From: Lactifluus volemus
Taxonomy: Eukaryota; Basidiomycota; Agaricomycetes; Russulales; Russulaceae
Length of the DNA: 64,000 bases
Direction of reading: 5' to 3'
NCBI GenBank assembly: GCA_022376515.1
Contig: WTXI01000008.1
Coordinates: forward strand, 434,001-498,000
Below the pieces are notes generated by a model. It was not told where the DNA came from, did not search any database, and saw nothing but the letters and a program-made list of their open reading frames with translations. Positions 12,199 to 23,594 of this stretch are shown here, in pieces (within the stretch, counting starts at the first letter, position 1; each line of letters opens with the position of its first letter). A program made the translations under genes and the position numbers.

Positions 12199-13691
12199 AA
12201 AAGAAAACGATATACAGGCCTCACCTCTTGCACCCGTTATTTGTATACGTATATATGTTCACTGCCACCCCTGCTTTGTTTGTTTGCTCTGTGTATTATT
12301 TTACTTCATTGGTGACTCCCATGTAGTACCGTACCACCTTAGATATTTGCATCCATCCTTTAAGCTTTCTTTGGGGGCCACCGCAGGGTATCTTGCTAGC
12401 GATCCCCCCAGTTTGCTTGCAATGGCATCGTGCAGGACATAAGGTTCATGATGACATATTTGGGGCATGGGATCAGCTTCGCAAGAAGGACCTCATCTGA
12501 TCAGTTCAAATTTGGGGGGGGGGGCGCACTTTCAGTTTCATTTGGGGAAAACAAAGGAAACGCCCCAACGCTGCCCACACTCACAGTGACGCAACTGAAC
12601 ATCAAGGTCGGGAATATATAACTGTCCTTGCCCAACCCACCTGGTAGTAAGGTTCACGCTCAGCCCACTTGGAGGAATGCTTGAGAGGATCTCAGTAGGG
12701 AAATTGTCTTGTCGTTTTTGAACTAGAGCCCATTGTTGGAATTGAAAAAACGATGTCTTCCGCACCCCTCTCAAGTAGCAAGCCTTTTTTTTTTGGCAAA
12801 GTTCTTTCATTTTACAAGTGTGAGACAAAATGTGTACGCTTCCGACCTACTCAGCGGGTGATTCGCTGTACATATTTCCGCCTCCTCCCAGCGTGTGGGG
12901 ACCCATAGAGCCCCACGCGGCCATAACGTACCAGCTAAGTAGGCAGACAAGGGTCCTCCAAGCCGCATTGGCAATCAGCACACCTTTGATGTAGCCAGAA
13001 GTGCGCCTATGTCCATATTGAGTTCCGTCACATCAAACAAACTTGGATCGAGCGACGACCCACAAGGGAAGCGCTCAGGATTAAAAAATGAGAGGAGGAG
13101 CACGAGGGGGGAGAGTCGCATCTGTCAGGAGGCTCTAGGCCTTCAAATAGCACGTCTCTGCGAACGCGTCGTGTGGCGAGCCCTTGACAGATGGGAGGAT
13201 GCCGCTCGGGTTGACATGAGAGAAGGCCGAGTTGCGGATGTGTTGGGGGAAGCAAAAATGGGTATAGTATGTCAAATGCTGCATACTGAGTACCCCTCGT
13301 CGCATGACGCGGCGTTTGGAGCAGCTACAGTAAACTATCGCGCACAGTGTTGTAGGGTGAGCGCGAGAAATAATACCACGGGCATCAGTTGCGGGACTCT
13401 CAGCTTTCCGAGTTACCTCCGAATCCTCGCGGGGCATTGTTAGAAAACGGGAAAAGAAGTGCGCGGATGTTTCCGAGAAGGTAGAACAGAGTTGCTCCTC
13501 CGGTGCACAGCTCCAGAAAATTTATCACGTGGGTATGATGTCATTTTTTGTCGCCGCTCCCAATCAGTCGGTAGAAGCGGCCCGTCGGCCACGTGCCACT
13601 AAAGGGGAACGTATCAATACCACACATCCCCCTTTTTCTCTCCCGCCGCCCTTTAACCAGTCAGCCAAAAATCAGACGTCACACCCACAGT
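12199..13691. other. Start of repeat-rich island; no supported gene
   Basis: About 1.5 kb after Lon. It carries one copy of a dispersed repeat of roughly 80 bp (12707-12786), a poly-G run near 12520 and poly-T tracts. A 144-codon open frame at 13009-13443 has no recognisable feature and no splice context, so I do not call it. Confidence 0.5.
12707..12786. repeat. Dispersed repeat of about 80 bp, copy 1
   Basis: Shares a 26-bp core (12714-12739, starting CTTGTCGTTTTTGAACTAGA) and a later block CACCCCTCTCAA.TAGCAA with 16516-16600. The second copy lies just beside a 5S rRNA pseudogene. Too short and isolated to classify. Confidence 0.65.
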
Positions 13692-15428
13692 ATGAACATC
13701 CCAGTGGGCTCTAGACCATGTTTTGTTGGCATTTCCCCCACCGGTGCCAAGACGAGAACTATTGTTCTCAATTCCACTTCCGAGCTTGGACAGGACAAGA
13801 CCAGTTCACCGACTCCACCATGTATCACGGCGACAAATGCCTACATTCATGCACTAGATATGCAAGCGGTGTTCCAGGCCGCTCTTTCGTCAATTGCCTC
13901 CAAGGGTCCATTGGAGTACGTCATACAAACTGGGTTTAATACAGACCTCCTACAACATCGAGGTTTTCTCATTCAAGAAATATATGTCTTCCTTGATGGC
14001 GACGTCCCTATCCTCAATGAGGAAATTGTCTCCTCAGCATTTCGAAAATTTTTCTCCCCCTTTCCGGGTGTGGTATACACGCGAGAACATTCCTATCGTG
14101 TCATAGTCGACCTACCCGCCGACCCCACCTTCTGCAAAATCTCGTCACTTGGCGGCTTTGATGTCATAGTTGCAAGTCTCGTAGGGGGTGAAGGAACCCA
14201 TGGTCGTCACGAGTCAAAGGATCCCAACATCCCGCCAGGGGGTGGTGACGGAGATGCAGACAATGATCGAAGTGAGAATTCCGAGGATCACTATGGCGGA
14301 CGCAACGACCCCAATGAGAATTGTGATGAACACGGTGGAGGCAACAAGATAAAGAAAACTGTTGCCAGTGGGGACAAATTGAATAGCTCGTATATTTCCG
14401 ACATTGAGTTTATGTCGACACTCAAGATTAAGGTTGGAGGGGTAGTCTCCCATACGCTTGTCTCGAAAACAAGTGGTGTCATCAAGGTATGTTCATCTAT
14501 TACAGCGATGATTTGGATTCACCCGGTCACACAGGTTGGTGAATGCGTGGAACATGACTGGCCAGCTACAAAGCTTGGCGTTGAGACAACTGCCGTTGCG
14601 GTCGCCTGCCAAGGCGAAGATGACCCCGGTTACAGCCTGTCGTTCGCCACGGTACACGTTACCGCTTGTTCTCGCTACCCGCCCAAGCTCGTTTTTCCCA
14701 CGCCTCGCAACGTTTTCATGGACGGGGATACCAAGAAGAAGGCCGTGAACAAGACGACAACTGGCAACTTTGGGGTAAATGTTGGGCATGTCCCAACTTT
14801 GTCGGCCAGTGTTGCGATGGGTAAGGGGGCGAATATAGAGAAGGTCTCAGCGCGTTGGGATATCCAATTTCATGATTTGACTACCGCACCAACTTATTTG
14901 CTGGACGACCAGCATCCTTTGGCCGATGGAGGTTTTTGGGTATATCAACCAAACAACGAAGATTTTACCAAAGTCAACAACATGGCGTTTGAACGTTCAA
15001 TGTCGCCTTCAGGAATATTTCTCATGACGAAGTCGGCTCCAATTAAATTGGAAATTAAGCTTATTTCTTTCTGGCAGAGTTCAGCCAACTCAAAAGCTAA
15101 CCTCTGGGATTCAATATTCGGCGCTCGACGGCGGCAAACAGAACAAACCCCAGGGGTTTTCTCAAACTTCCTCTATGGCACTTCGACGGTCATTTACCTG
15201 GATCCAGACAAGGTCCCAAGTGAACGAATACCTTTCTTCGTGAAGGACGAGTTTGAGGTAACACTTTCCAAAGAACCTCAGGGCCTCCGGACACTCGAGC
15301 GAGAGAAGGATATGGAAGTATCGATGGCAACCGCCATCATGGGTAGAGCAGGGAGAGCCTCACTTAGTGATGAGGAATTTCGTGGGCAACGTTCAGGCAT
15401 TTCTATTTTCGGCCTCATACCCCCATAG
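13692..15428 (+). CDS. Orphan hypothetical protein
   Basis: One long frame, open from at least 13593; I favour the ATG at 13692 because the stretch before it is CT-rich like a 5' leader. A 48-nt segment at 14487-14534 has perfect intron ends (GTATGT to CACACAG) and is a multiple of three, so the frame is open whether it is spliced or not. Protein about 560 aa without that segment. A Gly/Asp/Asn/His-rich acidic stretch lies at about residues 170-225. Apart from that it looks globular, with no signal peptide or membrane segment evident. I do not recognise a domain. It sits alone in the repeat island next to a minisatellite, which suggests a lineage-specific gene. Confidence 0.55.
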   Translation: MNIPVGSRPCFVGISPTGAKTRTIVLNSTSELGQDKTSSPTPPCITATNAYIHALDMQAVFQAALSSIASKGPLEYVIQTGFNTDLLQHRGFLIQEIYVFLDGDVPILNEEIVSSAFRKFFSPFPGVVYTREHSYRVIVDLPADPTFCKISSLGGFDVIVASLVGGEGTHGRHESKDPNIPPGGGDGDADNDRSENSEDHYGGRNDPNENCDEHGGGNKIKKTVASGDKLNSSYISDIEFMSTLKIKVGGVVSHTLVSKTSGVIKVCSSITAMIWIHPVTQVGECVEHDWPATKLGVETTAVAVACQGEDDPGYSLSFATVHVTACSRYPPKLVFPTPRNVFMDGDTKKKAVNKTTTGNFGVNVGHVPTLSASVAMGKGANIEKVSARWDIQFHDLTTAPTYLLDDQHPLADGGFWVYQPNNEDFTKVNNMAFERSMSPSGIFLMTKSAPIKLEIKLISFWQSSANSKANLWDSIFGARRRQTEQTPGVFSNFLYGTSTVIYLDPDKVPSERIPFFVKDEFEVTLSKEPQGLRTLEREKDMEVSMATAIMGRAGRASLSDEEFRGQRSGISIFGLIPP

Positions 15429-15462
15429 CGCCCAACATCCCACCCCCCACAAAACCCCCCCT

Positions 15463-15570
15463 AAGCGCTCCCCTTCCAACAAGCGCTCCCCCTCCAACAA
15501 GCGCTCCCCTTCCAACAAGAACTCCCCCTCCAACAAGCGCTCCCCCTCCAACAAGCGGCGCCCCTTCTAA
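15463..15570. repeat. 18-bp minisatellite (five to six units)
   Basis: Tandem units of AAGCGCTCCCCCTCCAAC with single-base variants, starting 35 bp after the stop of the orphan gene. On the + strand, in a different frame from that gene, the units read KRSPSN repeatedly. Confidence 0.9.
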
Positions 15571-16212
15571 CAAGTACCCCTCCCCCAACAAGTGTCCCCC
15601 ACAGTCAGCACGCCTTGTGGCACCTGGCTCCACATCAGCTACGGGATAATTCCTGTTATAATTATACTGGCACGTACAGATGTCATTGAAGAATGTGATA
15701 ATGTGTAGAGAGTACCCGCAAACTTGAATGACAGATGAGATTTTGACAAATTGACATCGCTCCGAGTTTGCCTGCAACACCGTTAAGCCTTTCCCGGCCA
15801 TTATGACTGTCCCGACTCCCGAATCATAAAAAAACATTTGCGCTCACCTCAATGAGTATGTCTTGTGACCTTTTTAGGTTACACTTCTCGCTCCAACAGG
15901 TATGTTTTGTGACCACCTGAGGTCACTCCTATTGACGTTTGCGCGCTCGGCGGGCCTGGTGTGTTGCCCCCACACTGTCTAGAATTCCCTGTGTCGGTAT
16001 GACAAACAATTCACGAACCCGCAAGACACAAACTGTACACAGCTCACAGTCCGCTGATGTATATCTAACAGCCATACATCGCCCACGAATGGCAAAGATT
16101 CTTTTTCGACAAGTGCCTAATCAATGGCGATGTGCACTCACACCTTCTTATAGGTTCTTCATAGGCTACCAACGCCATATAACACCGCACACATTCCTTT
16201 CTGTATCCAAAG
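15571..16212. other. Island sequence without a supported gene
   Basis: Contains a short direct repeat near 15850-15930 (two copies of a motif resembling TATGTCTTGTGACC, each followed by a GGTTAC/GGTCAC block). No coding evidence. Confidence 0.5.
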
Positions 16213-16463
16213 CGTCGTCGACGTTCGCGTTCCCCATGCTCACCCTCGCCTTCTCGTTCACATCGACGTTCTACGTCACCCGACCGGCGTCGCTCCCGTT
16301 GCCCCCGGTCTTCGCGGGGGCTCTTCGCGCAGCCGCTCGCACGACCGTGATCGCAAGCCCTCAGAGCCTGAGGGATTCCCACGCTCACTTGGCGGCCCAA
16401 TTAATGGGCCACATGAAGATGCAGCTGAGTTCGCCAAGCATAGCAAGCGGGAGAATCGCGTGT
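16213..16463 (+). pseudogene. Fragment of an RS-domain (splicing-factor-like) gene, frameshifted
   Basis: The + strand encodes an Arg/Ser-rich stretch (RRRRSRSP, RRSTSPDRRRSR). After a G5 run near 16316 it shifts frame and continues as GSSRSRSHDRDRKPSEPEG, ending KRENRV with a GTAGGT donor-like site. Such a run is typical of RS domains flanking an RRM in Tra2/SR-type splicing proteins (ENRV is a common entry to an RRM). The parent gene is not in the window and no downstream RRM is seen, so this is probably a duplicated exon fragment. Other frames here are longer but show no family features. Confidence 0.4.
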
Positions 16464-16515
16464 AGGTCTACTTTTCCACTCTTCAGATTCGACCGGAAAA
16501 GGAAAAGAGGTTGCC

Positions 16516-16600
16516 TTGTCGTTTTTGAACTAGAGCCCATGTTGGACATTGGTAGCAATGTCGGTCCGTGCCCCTCTCAAATAGCAAACCTTTCATTTTA
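16516..16600. repeat. Dispersed repeat of about 80 bp, copy 2
   Basis: Second copy of the repeat at 12707-12786, same orientation, 79 bp before the 5S pseudogene. Confidence 0.65.
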
Positions 16601-16678
16601 TAACAAAATCACAATCTTCCAAAAAGGATCTTGTTGTTTTGGCATGCCAGTGAGAAAAAGAAAATTCAAAAAGGAAAG

Positions 16679-16796
16679 AACCATGGCACCCAGGATTCCC
16701 GCATGGTCCCCCACCATGGTACTAAATAGGCAGCACTCTGGTTAACTGCACAGATTGGACAGGATGTGGTGCTTTCAGAGTCCTATGGCCATGGAT
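16679..16796 (-). pseudogene. 5S rRNA pseudogene, full length, CpG-decayed
   Basis: All 118 nt of the 5S gene at 63862-63979 align without gaps on the minus strand. There are 11 differences: nine are C-to-T or G-to-A at CpG sites of the intact copy, so nine of its ten CpGs are lost. The two others are one A-to-G and one G-to-T change. The upstream flank, including the TATA-like element near -25, also resembles that of the intact gene, so this was once a normal gene rather than a reverse-transcribed copy. Confidence 0.9.
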
Positions 16797-18239
16797 ATTA
16801 TACATAGTGAAGTAAGGGTATATATGCACCACTCTCATCCCCTCACTTTGGCAGCTTTCACAACAATTAAACATATTCAAGCGCAACATGTGGAGTCCTT
16901 GATCACATGGTATGCACGAACAGCGTACTCAGGCTGTAGCTATCGAGAGAAAGTAGAACGGGTTCAAACAATGGGTACAGAAGTAGCATTGATACACCGC
17001 TTTGGGTACACCCGATTGCTGCAACGACGCTTTCGGGCATCTGTGATCATGAGTGAGTGATCAACTCGGACGAGCACGTTACATTGTGGTGCAGTGGACG
17101 ACATGGCGCTCGCATGTAGTGGTGTGAATACTACTCTATCCGAGAACTGAAGATGTTAATTCCATACCGTGACCTTCAACCGAAAGCTACCAACCATATC
17201 AAGGACGAAACACAATTAACTTGTACCTTTGGATACCTGACGCCTCAGCTGACTGATGACCAAACCAGCATACTTGTGACCCCAGACCCAAGTCCCGGGA
17301 TAAGAGCATCACATAGCATGGCACGGCATTTCCTTCTCTATTTGGGACAAAGGTAAAACGTCGGTAATTATCAGTGAATGCCCACCTCTGGAGTCGGATT
17401 CATCGCCGGTGCTGAATGGACCATCAACCAATTATCACGGGTCGTAGATGATGAGTGGCCTTCGCAGCAGCGATCTCCCAGTGGGGGACACTGCTGTGGG
17501 CTACTATTTGGAGGTTGATCCCACAGTTGGGAGTACGTCTGTTTGGCCGGAAGCGTAGCGTGTGTTAGATAGGCGGCAGAGGCACTGGCAAGGCACTACA
17601 CAGAATGCAAATTTCCTGTTCATTCAGAAGCCCCTCGTTTTCTACACACGACAAGCCGCGCGCGCAGTGCCTTTAAGCCTTGGTGACTTCTAGGGGCTAC
17701 TCCGCGAGAATACGAGGGCAGTCATTGTGCAGCTGTGATGATCCAGCCATGCGACTCTTATCTTGACACCCTGGAGATAGGCTAAACTTAAGTCGGTTCA
17801 TTATATCTGCTTGCGCTCCCAATATTCTGCAGAATGGAAGAGGAAGCAGATCGCCAGAAGCGGTGATTGGCTAGGTAGCCCGCCCTTGTCTCTTGATAAA
17901 CTTTCCCCGATAATGATACTGTTCTTTGAGAGTCAGAAACTGATAGGACATACTCTTACCTAGTCCGAGTCGCCCCGAATTCAGAACCGAGGCTTCAGCC
18001 AGAAACCAGTACGAATCGTCCTGGGGTGAGTCATCGATGACGCACTTTCCACATTTAGAGATGTATGATGAAACTACCACTATGGAAGCCGCGGCTACAC
18101 CATCCAGAACACAAGGTAGGCACGAACACGTTCTAGGTCCTCCAATGAAACTCGCTGAATATCGAGGTCACTGATACTAGGAGGTCAAAGCCGAAACTAA
18201 AGAAACAACACAGATTATAAGTCCTATGGGTCGATGATT
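16797..18239. other. Island sequence without a supported gene
   Basis: About 1.4 kb. No conserved frame, repeat family or RNA gene recognised. Confidence 0.5.
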
Positions 18240-21000
18240 GTTCTGAACAAAAGTCCTATGTCAAAAGTCTTGGTGAAGATTCTAGCGTCACGATGCGAGC
18301 TTGAAAATAGCATCCCAATCGATCCTTCGATTCCTGACATCGGAGATTCTGTCGTAATCTGCCGACGGCTGTCGAGTGAGTTGCAAAATTGGCATCCAGC
18401 TTATCGCAGAGGGATTAACCGCCCCAATGATCATGACACTGCTGCGCTGCACGCCCCCGTCTCCAATGCGCCACAACTGGGCGTCCAAGGAGGTACATTT
18501 AGGATCCGGCTTGCAGTCCTTTAAATGAGGGAGAGAGATAACTATCAGCACATGAAAGGATTCGCAACGAACACGAAGACCTGACTGTGAGAAAGGTATC
18601 CACAAATTGTCCGATGCGGTGCGCAAACGTAGCAACCGTTACAGGGTCGTGCGTAGGAGTGACGTCACGAACACGAACTTGACGCGCAAATCGATCATAC
18701 CCTAGCCACTTTATTTATCATCCAGTTCAGCCTCATACATAGGCTGGTCAGAACAGAAGTTGTACTGACTGCAATGCAGATATGCGTAGTCGACCAAACA
18801 CCAAGTTGCGCATATTCATGCGCGTTTCGGAGGGTCTCGCATTGACCGGCTGCCGCTGCTTCGAGAGAAAGGCCTAGCTGTCCATCCAAATGTTCAAAGA
18901 AGATGGGAAACTGCAGGTCTGATAAGTCCGACCGCCCACTGACATCTGAAACTGTCAGCGGAGTCGGCATCATTTGGGGTACCACAGGGCCTCTGGACAC
19001 GACAGTACGGTCAAGCACCCAAAAATCTCTTCCATTACTGTCTGAGATGTGTGGTGGGATGTTGGGAGGAGGTCCGTGATCGACGGCCAAGAAGAGGCCC
19101 TCCCTTTCCGGGAGTGACATGGGCTTCAAGGGAGGGAGTGTGTCTTTTCTGAGCACGCTGCAAAAGTGCTGCATTGCGGACTCGTTCTGAAAAGACCAGG
19201 CTATGTATCCGTCGGTAAGGAGAGACTTGATTTCTCCTTGGGGATTCATGGCAGAGGAACTGCGCTGGAGAGTCGTCAATGGACTTGAAAAGATACGAGG
19301 ATACGTATTATATATGAGCATATGCACCGAGATGGAGGAAGGAGTAATGCAGAGCCCGGCTCCGGTCTTGTTGACTCCAAGGCTCTGGTCGCATCAAATG
19401 GGTTGAAAATAAAAGTGTGGTCTAGCTCCCGTCTAATTAGGAAGAGACTCTGCTGAGTCGGAGTAGAGAACGCGGGAATTGGAAAGAAGGGCACATTCTG
19501 AAGCCCCCTTGAGACTTCACCTTCTTCAGAATGGATGGACGGTATAGTAGGCTCAGGCTCAATGAGGGTCGGGAGTGGTAAACCTACCTCAATTTGGTTC
19601 AGTTTTCAACCGCCTGTCACGTGGATTAGCAAATTGCCTTGACGCATGAGGCCTCAGGCCGGACGTACCGCGTTTGGGTAGCTCGGTTTGCAAATGATCC
19701 CTCGTTGTCGGCATTTTAAGGGTTGTGACCAAGTCACTATCCTGGCCTGACACCTACATGTATGCCCAGCTAGTGACGATGGCACTCACGGGTAACACTG
19801 AACAGCATCTTTCTGCCCACAGCTCACTGGCAAGGACAACGCCGGGCCGGTACCGTCAACTATCTCATCCAGCATAAGTATCTTCTTCTCATATTCTGAC
19901 ACGCGACGCCAGCGACGGTGATTAACACACGTTAACATGTGGTGACGACGAGCTGTCTTGTGAGACGTAAAAGCTAGAGCAGATAAAACTTCTTGGCCGG
20001 GCGTCTCTTTATAAATTTATTTCCAACCTTTTTCTCTATAAGAAAGAATAGCAGCCAAAAGCTGCATGTCTTTCACCAACCCTGGGAAAACGAAAGACAA
20101 ACGTACAGGAAACACGCGGGTAAGCGATCCTATTACTTGTCATTACTGACGGTTGTGTCGTATGGACTTCGAGTGTGGCGCAAAAATGGTATCCAACTTC
20201 CTAGGGAGAACTTGGTAGCGGCATTAACTCGAAATACCATATCACAGCGCTGTTGAATGTGCGGGATCTTCTATTTTACAGCCCTAGAGTGGGGGAGGGA
20301 TGAATTCCAAGTGTTCTGACCACCCAGAGAGGTATTACAGTACACATATGCTCAAGCTCAGCGACCCATGGTCACCGGCGCCAGATGAGCAGAGAAGGAA
20401 ATGTGTGCGGCGAGATTGAACTTTGGGTGGGCTGCAACTTGAGAATAAAACAATCGACCAATCTCGTTTCCACGTCCTTGAGTAATTGAACTTGAAGTTG
20501 AGTTACACTGTCGTGTAGGGCCTCCTTCCTGGGGAGACGGCGGACCCAACCATCTCAGCCATTATAGCCGAGAGGTCTGAGCTTCTCCAAGGATGTTCAA
20601 TTTTGGGGAGAAAGTGTGTCTCTTTGAACAATCCCGCCTTTGTGCGCACTTCCCAGCTCGAGGGAAAAGGAAATACTGTGAAAGGGGTCGGAATGAGACC
20701 GTGATGCTGCATTGGGAACAAAAGGAGAATGTGCACCAGCGTTCTCCATGGGGCCTAACTACTGGAAACAGCCTCATCACTGGTGAAGCCTAGATCCAGG
20801 AATCAGGAAGAATGTGGAGTTATAGTTTTTTTACATGCTAGGTTGGACGAATCGTAGGTATTAACACCTTTGTGGTCAGACCATGATACGTTTGACGGAA
20901 CTGATGAAGATGTTAAGGAAGATATTACATGTACTGTATACACTCTGTAATGCATTACACTCCTTTGGCACACCTTGGCCGTCTCCTGCCTACCGGGCAT
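18240..21000. repeat. Tandem duplication unit A (direct)
   Basis: Direct duplicate of 21490-26440. Shared blocks occur in the same order: the orphan gene (18288-19494 versus 21514-22690), a non-coding block near 19690 versus 22840 (TAAGTCACTATCCTGG versus CAAGTCACTATCCTGG), TTGTCATTACTGA at about 20137 versus 25628, and GGAGCCTAAC-type sequence near 20750 versus 26185. Divergence rises away from the gene. Confidence 0.75.
18288..19494 (-). CDS. Orphan hypothetical protein, paralogue A
   Basis: Multi-exon minus-strand gene; outer limits approximate. Parts read with confidence: ELDHTFIFNPFDATRALES (about 19420), a long exon about 19250-18800 containing GYIAWSFQNESAMQHF, LPEREGLFLAVD and FPIFFEHLDGQLGLSLEAAA, an exon near 18709-18600 with WLGYDRFARQ and ATFAHRIGQFVDTFL, and a last exon with CTSLDAQLWRIGDGG and INPSA-like GAVNPSAISWMPILQL ending at 18288. 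Every block is matched by the paralogue at 21.5-22.7 kb with mostly conservative changes, which argues for selection on protein. No known domain recognised; the layout recalls Agaricomycete-specific hypothetical families. Confidence 0.5.
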
Positions 21001-21489
21001 ACAAAACGTGTTCTACAGCAGCCAGCAGTTACGGGTGATCATCTTCTAAACCATGATTGGCACCATCACAAGCTACCGCAAAAATGTTCAGGATAAAAGA
21101 GGAGAAACTTTGTTTCATCCTCTTGGCCCTAACAGACACTGTGATGTGTGCGTGTCACACAGCTGGACATGTGTCGCTAATATAGTCTCTACCTGTGATG
21201 CGAACTCCTGATTATGGTCGTCTTCGGATTGGCGAATCGGGTATCTGAAAAATAAGCGTGCTTACTAACGTGTACGTTCACGTGCAAAGAAAAAGGCATC
21301 ACATGCATCACATGATAGTCACGTCATGCAGGCGTGATTCGCGTGAACCGACTCAGTCCATATTCGATCCTCAATTCTACTTCTTCCTACAAACATAACG
21401 CCCTTGACTGACTAGTACTATCTTGCAAACTCTATGAATCATTCCAATCTACTGCATTACCGACAAGCAAAAGGCCCCAGAACAAACGT
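21001..21489. other. Spacer between tandem units
   Basis: No gene recognised; contains short palindromic and CACATG-rich sequence near 21270-21340. Confidence 0.4.
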
Positions 21490-21513
21490 GGGAAAGTCTT
21501 GGTGAAGGTAGCT

Positions 21514-22690
21514 TCACAACGCGAGCTCGAATATAGCATCCCAATCGATCCGTCGATTCCTGACATCGGAGACCCTGTCGTTGAGTTGCAAAATGGGCAT
21601 CCAAGTTGTTGCGGAAGGATTGATCGCCCCAATGATCGTGATATTGCCGCGCTGGATGCCCTCGTCTCCAATGCGCCACAACTGGGCGTCCAAGGAGGTA
21701 CATCTGGGATCCGGTTTGCAATCCTGCAGAAAAGGATGGAGAAAGGAAATTGCTATCAGCACATGAAAGTCTTCACAGAGGACACGAACCTGACCGTGAG
21801 AAAGGTATCCACAAATTGTCCGATGTGGTGTGCAAAAGTAGCAACCGTTATAGGGTCCGAGTCGTCACGAACACGAAGTTTAAGTTGACGCGCAAATCGT
21901 TCATACCCTAGCCACTGTATTTATCATCCAGTTCAGTCTCATGCATAGGCTGTCCAGAACAGAAGTTGTACTGACTGTAATGCAGATATGTGTTGTCAAC
22001 CAAGCGCCAACGTGCGCATATCCTTGCGCGTTCAGGAGGGTGTCGCATTGACCGGCTGCCGCTTCTTCGAGGGAAAGACCCAACTGTCCGTCCACCCGTT
22101 CGAAGAAGATGGGAAACTGCAAGTCTAAGAAGTCCAGGCGCCCTCTGACAGCCAGCGGAGTTGGCATCATCTGGGGTACCACAGGGCCTCTGGACACGAC
22201 AGTACGGTCAAGCACCCAAAAATCTCTGCCATTACTGTCTGAGATGTGTGGGGGGATATGGGGAGGAGATATGTGATCGGCGGCCAAGAAGAGGCCCTCC
22301 CTTTCCGGGAGTGACATGGGCTTCAAGGGAGGGAGTGTGTCTTTTCTGAGCACGCTGCAAAAGTGCTGCATTGCGAACTCGTTCTGAAAAGACCAGGCTA
22401 TGTATCCGTCGGTAAAGAGAGACTTGATTTCTCCTTGGGGATTCATGGCAGAGGAACTGCGCTGGAGAGTCGTCAATGGACTATATATGAGCATATGCAC
22501 CGAGATGGAGGAAGGAGTAATGCAGAGCCCGGCTCCGCTTTTGTTGACTCCAAGACTCTGGTCGCATCAGATGGGTTGAAAATAAAAGTGTGGTCTAGCT
22601 CCCGTCTAATTAGGAAGAGACTTCCTGAGTCGGAGTAGAGAACGCGGGAATTGGAAAGAAGGGCACATTCTAAAGCCCCTCGAAAACTTC
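21514..22690 (-). CDS. Orphan hypothetical protein, paralogue B
   Basis: Second copy of the gene at 18.3-19.5 kb; limits approximate. Readable parts: ELDHTFIFNPSDATRVLES, GYIAWSFQNEFAMQHF, FPIFFERVDGQLGLSLEEAA, then after an acceptor at AAATACAG the exon WLGYERFARQLKLRVRDD with ATFAHHIGQFVDTFL, and a final exon DCKPDPRCTSLDAQLWRIGD ending at 21514. A copy-specific deletion removes a few codons after MMPTPL relative to paralogue A (TVSDVSG is missing), in frame. The frames are intact, so both copies could be expressed. Confidence 0.5.
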
Positions 22691-23575
22691 ACATATCGTA
22701 GGCGCGGTGAGGAAATCTGCCGGAAATTCGGGGTATCGTTGCCTTCACGGCTAGTTCAAGTTCGTTTCTCGACGAGTCCCCCAATCGCCATCACATGAGT
22801 GACTCGGAGTGAATCGCGTCTAGGTGTAACTTGGTTTGCAGATGATCCTCTTCAGTCGTTGTCGGAATTTTAAGGATTGCAGTAAGTCACTATCCTGGAA
22901 TGACACCTACGCGTATGCTCGCTGTCAAGTGATACGTTCCCTGTGACGTAGGCAAATACGTTTTTCTGGCCACAGGCCGATTCAGCGTCATGACGAGCCT
23001 ACCACTCATTACTCTTGTCTGAAAAGAAGACTAGAGTGTGCATATGAGGTGCATGCATCGCAGACACGAGGACAATGGATACTGTCAGCCATTTCGTCCA
23101 ATCATCTGGAACACGTGTTTTCTGCATGTTCCAAAGTGCGATGATATCTGCCATGGGGCGGTAATTAACACGGGACTACCAGTGACACGTATCAATTATG
23201 ACGTGACGATTGTCTTGTAATGAGATATGGAGGCTAGAGCAGAGGAGACTTACTGGCTTCTCAGTTCGTTCGATCACCAGTTCTAGAGCACATACACCCC
23301 CTCGAGTTCCCGCCCTCCCGCCCACGATCTGCGCTCACCTTCTTGGTCATTGACCCATTGGTTTGCAGTAACCTTTTAGGATTGTAATACTCCAACCGCA
23401 GTACCATGAACACCTACTGGGGAGGTGTGAGGGTCTGGAACCTTTGACTCTTGAGCAGCGAGCTCCCCTCAACTAATAGGCAACCTCTACCCATATCTTC
23501 GTCACGGTCTTCTGCATGTTGAGGACAGGCCCATCACGTGGCACACCTCAGGTCATCTACAAGTCATACTCGCGG

Positions 23576-23594
23576 CAGGCAGGTCCCCCTTCTT
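23576..23594. repeat. LINE target-site duplication, left
   Basis: CAGGCAGGTCCCCCTTCTT, 19 bp, identical to 25548-25566 and directly followed by the poly-T that marks the LINE 3' end. Confidence 0.92.

Noticed and set aside
13009..13443. 144-codon + strand frame between Lon and the orphan gene
   Set aside because: No domain, no splice context, no paralogue in the window; codon usage looks random.
15939..16745. 268-codon + strand frame across the RS fragment and the 5S pseudogene
   Set aside because: It runs through an RNA pseudogene and a dispersed repeat, and the coding signal (RS dipeptides) is in another frame.
20503..20793. Overlapping short frames on both strands in the duplicated block
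   Set aside because: The matching block in the second unit does not keep these frames.
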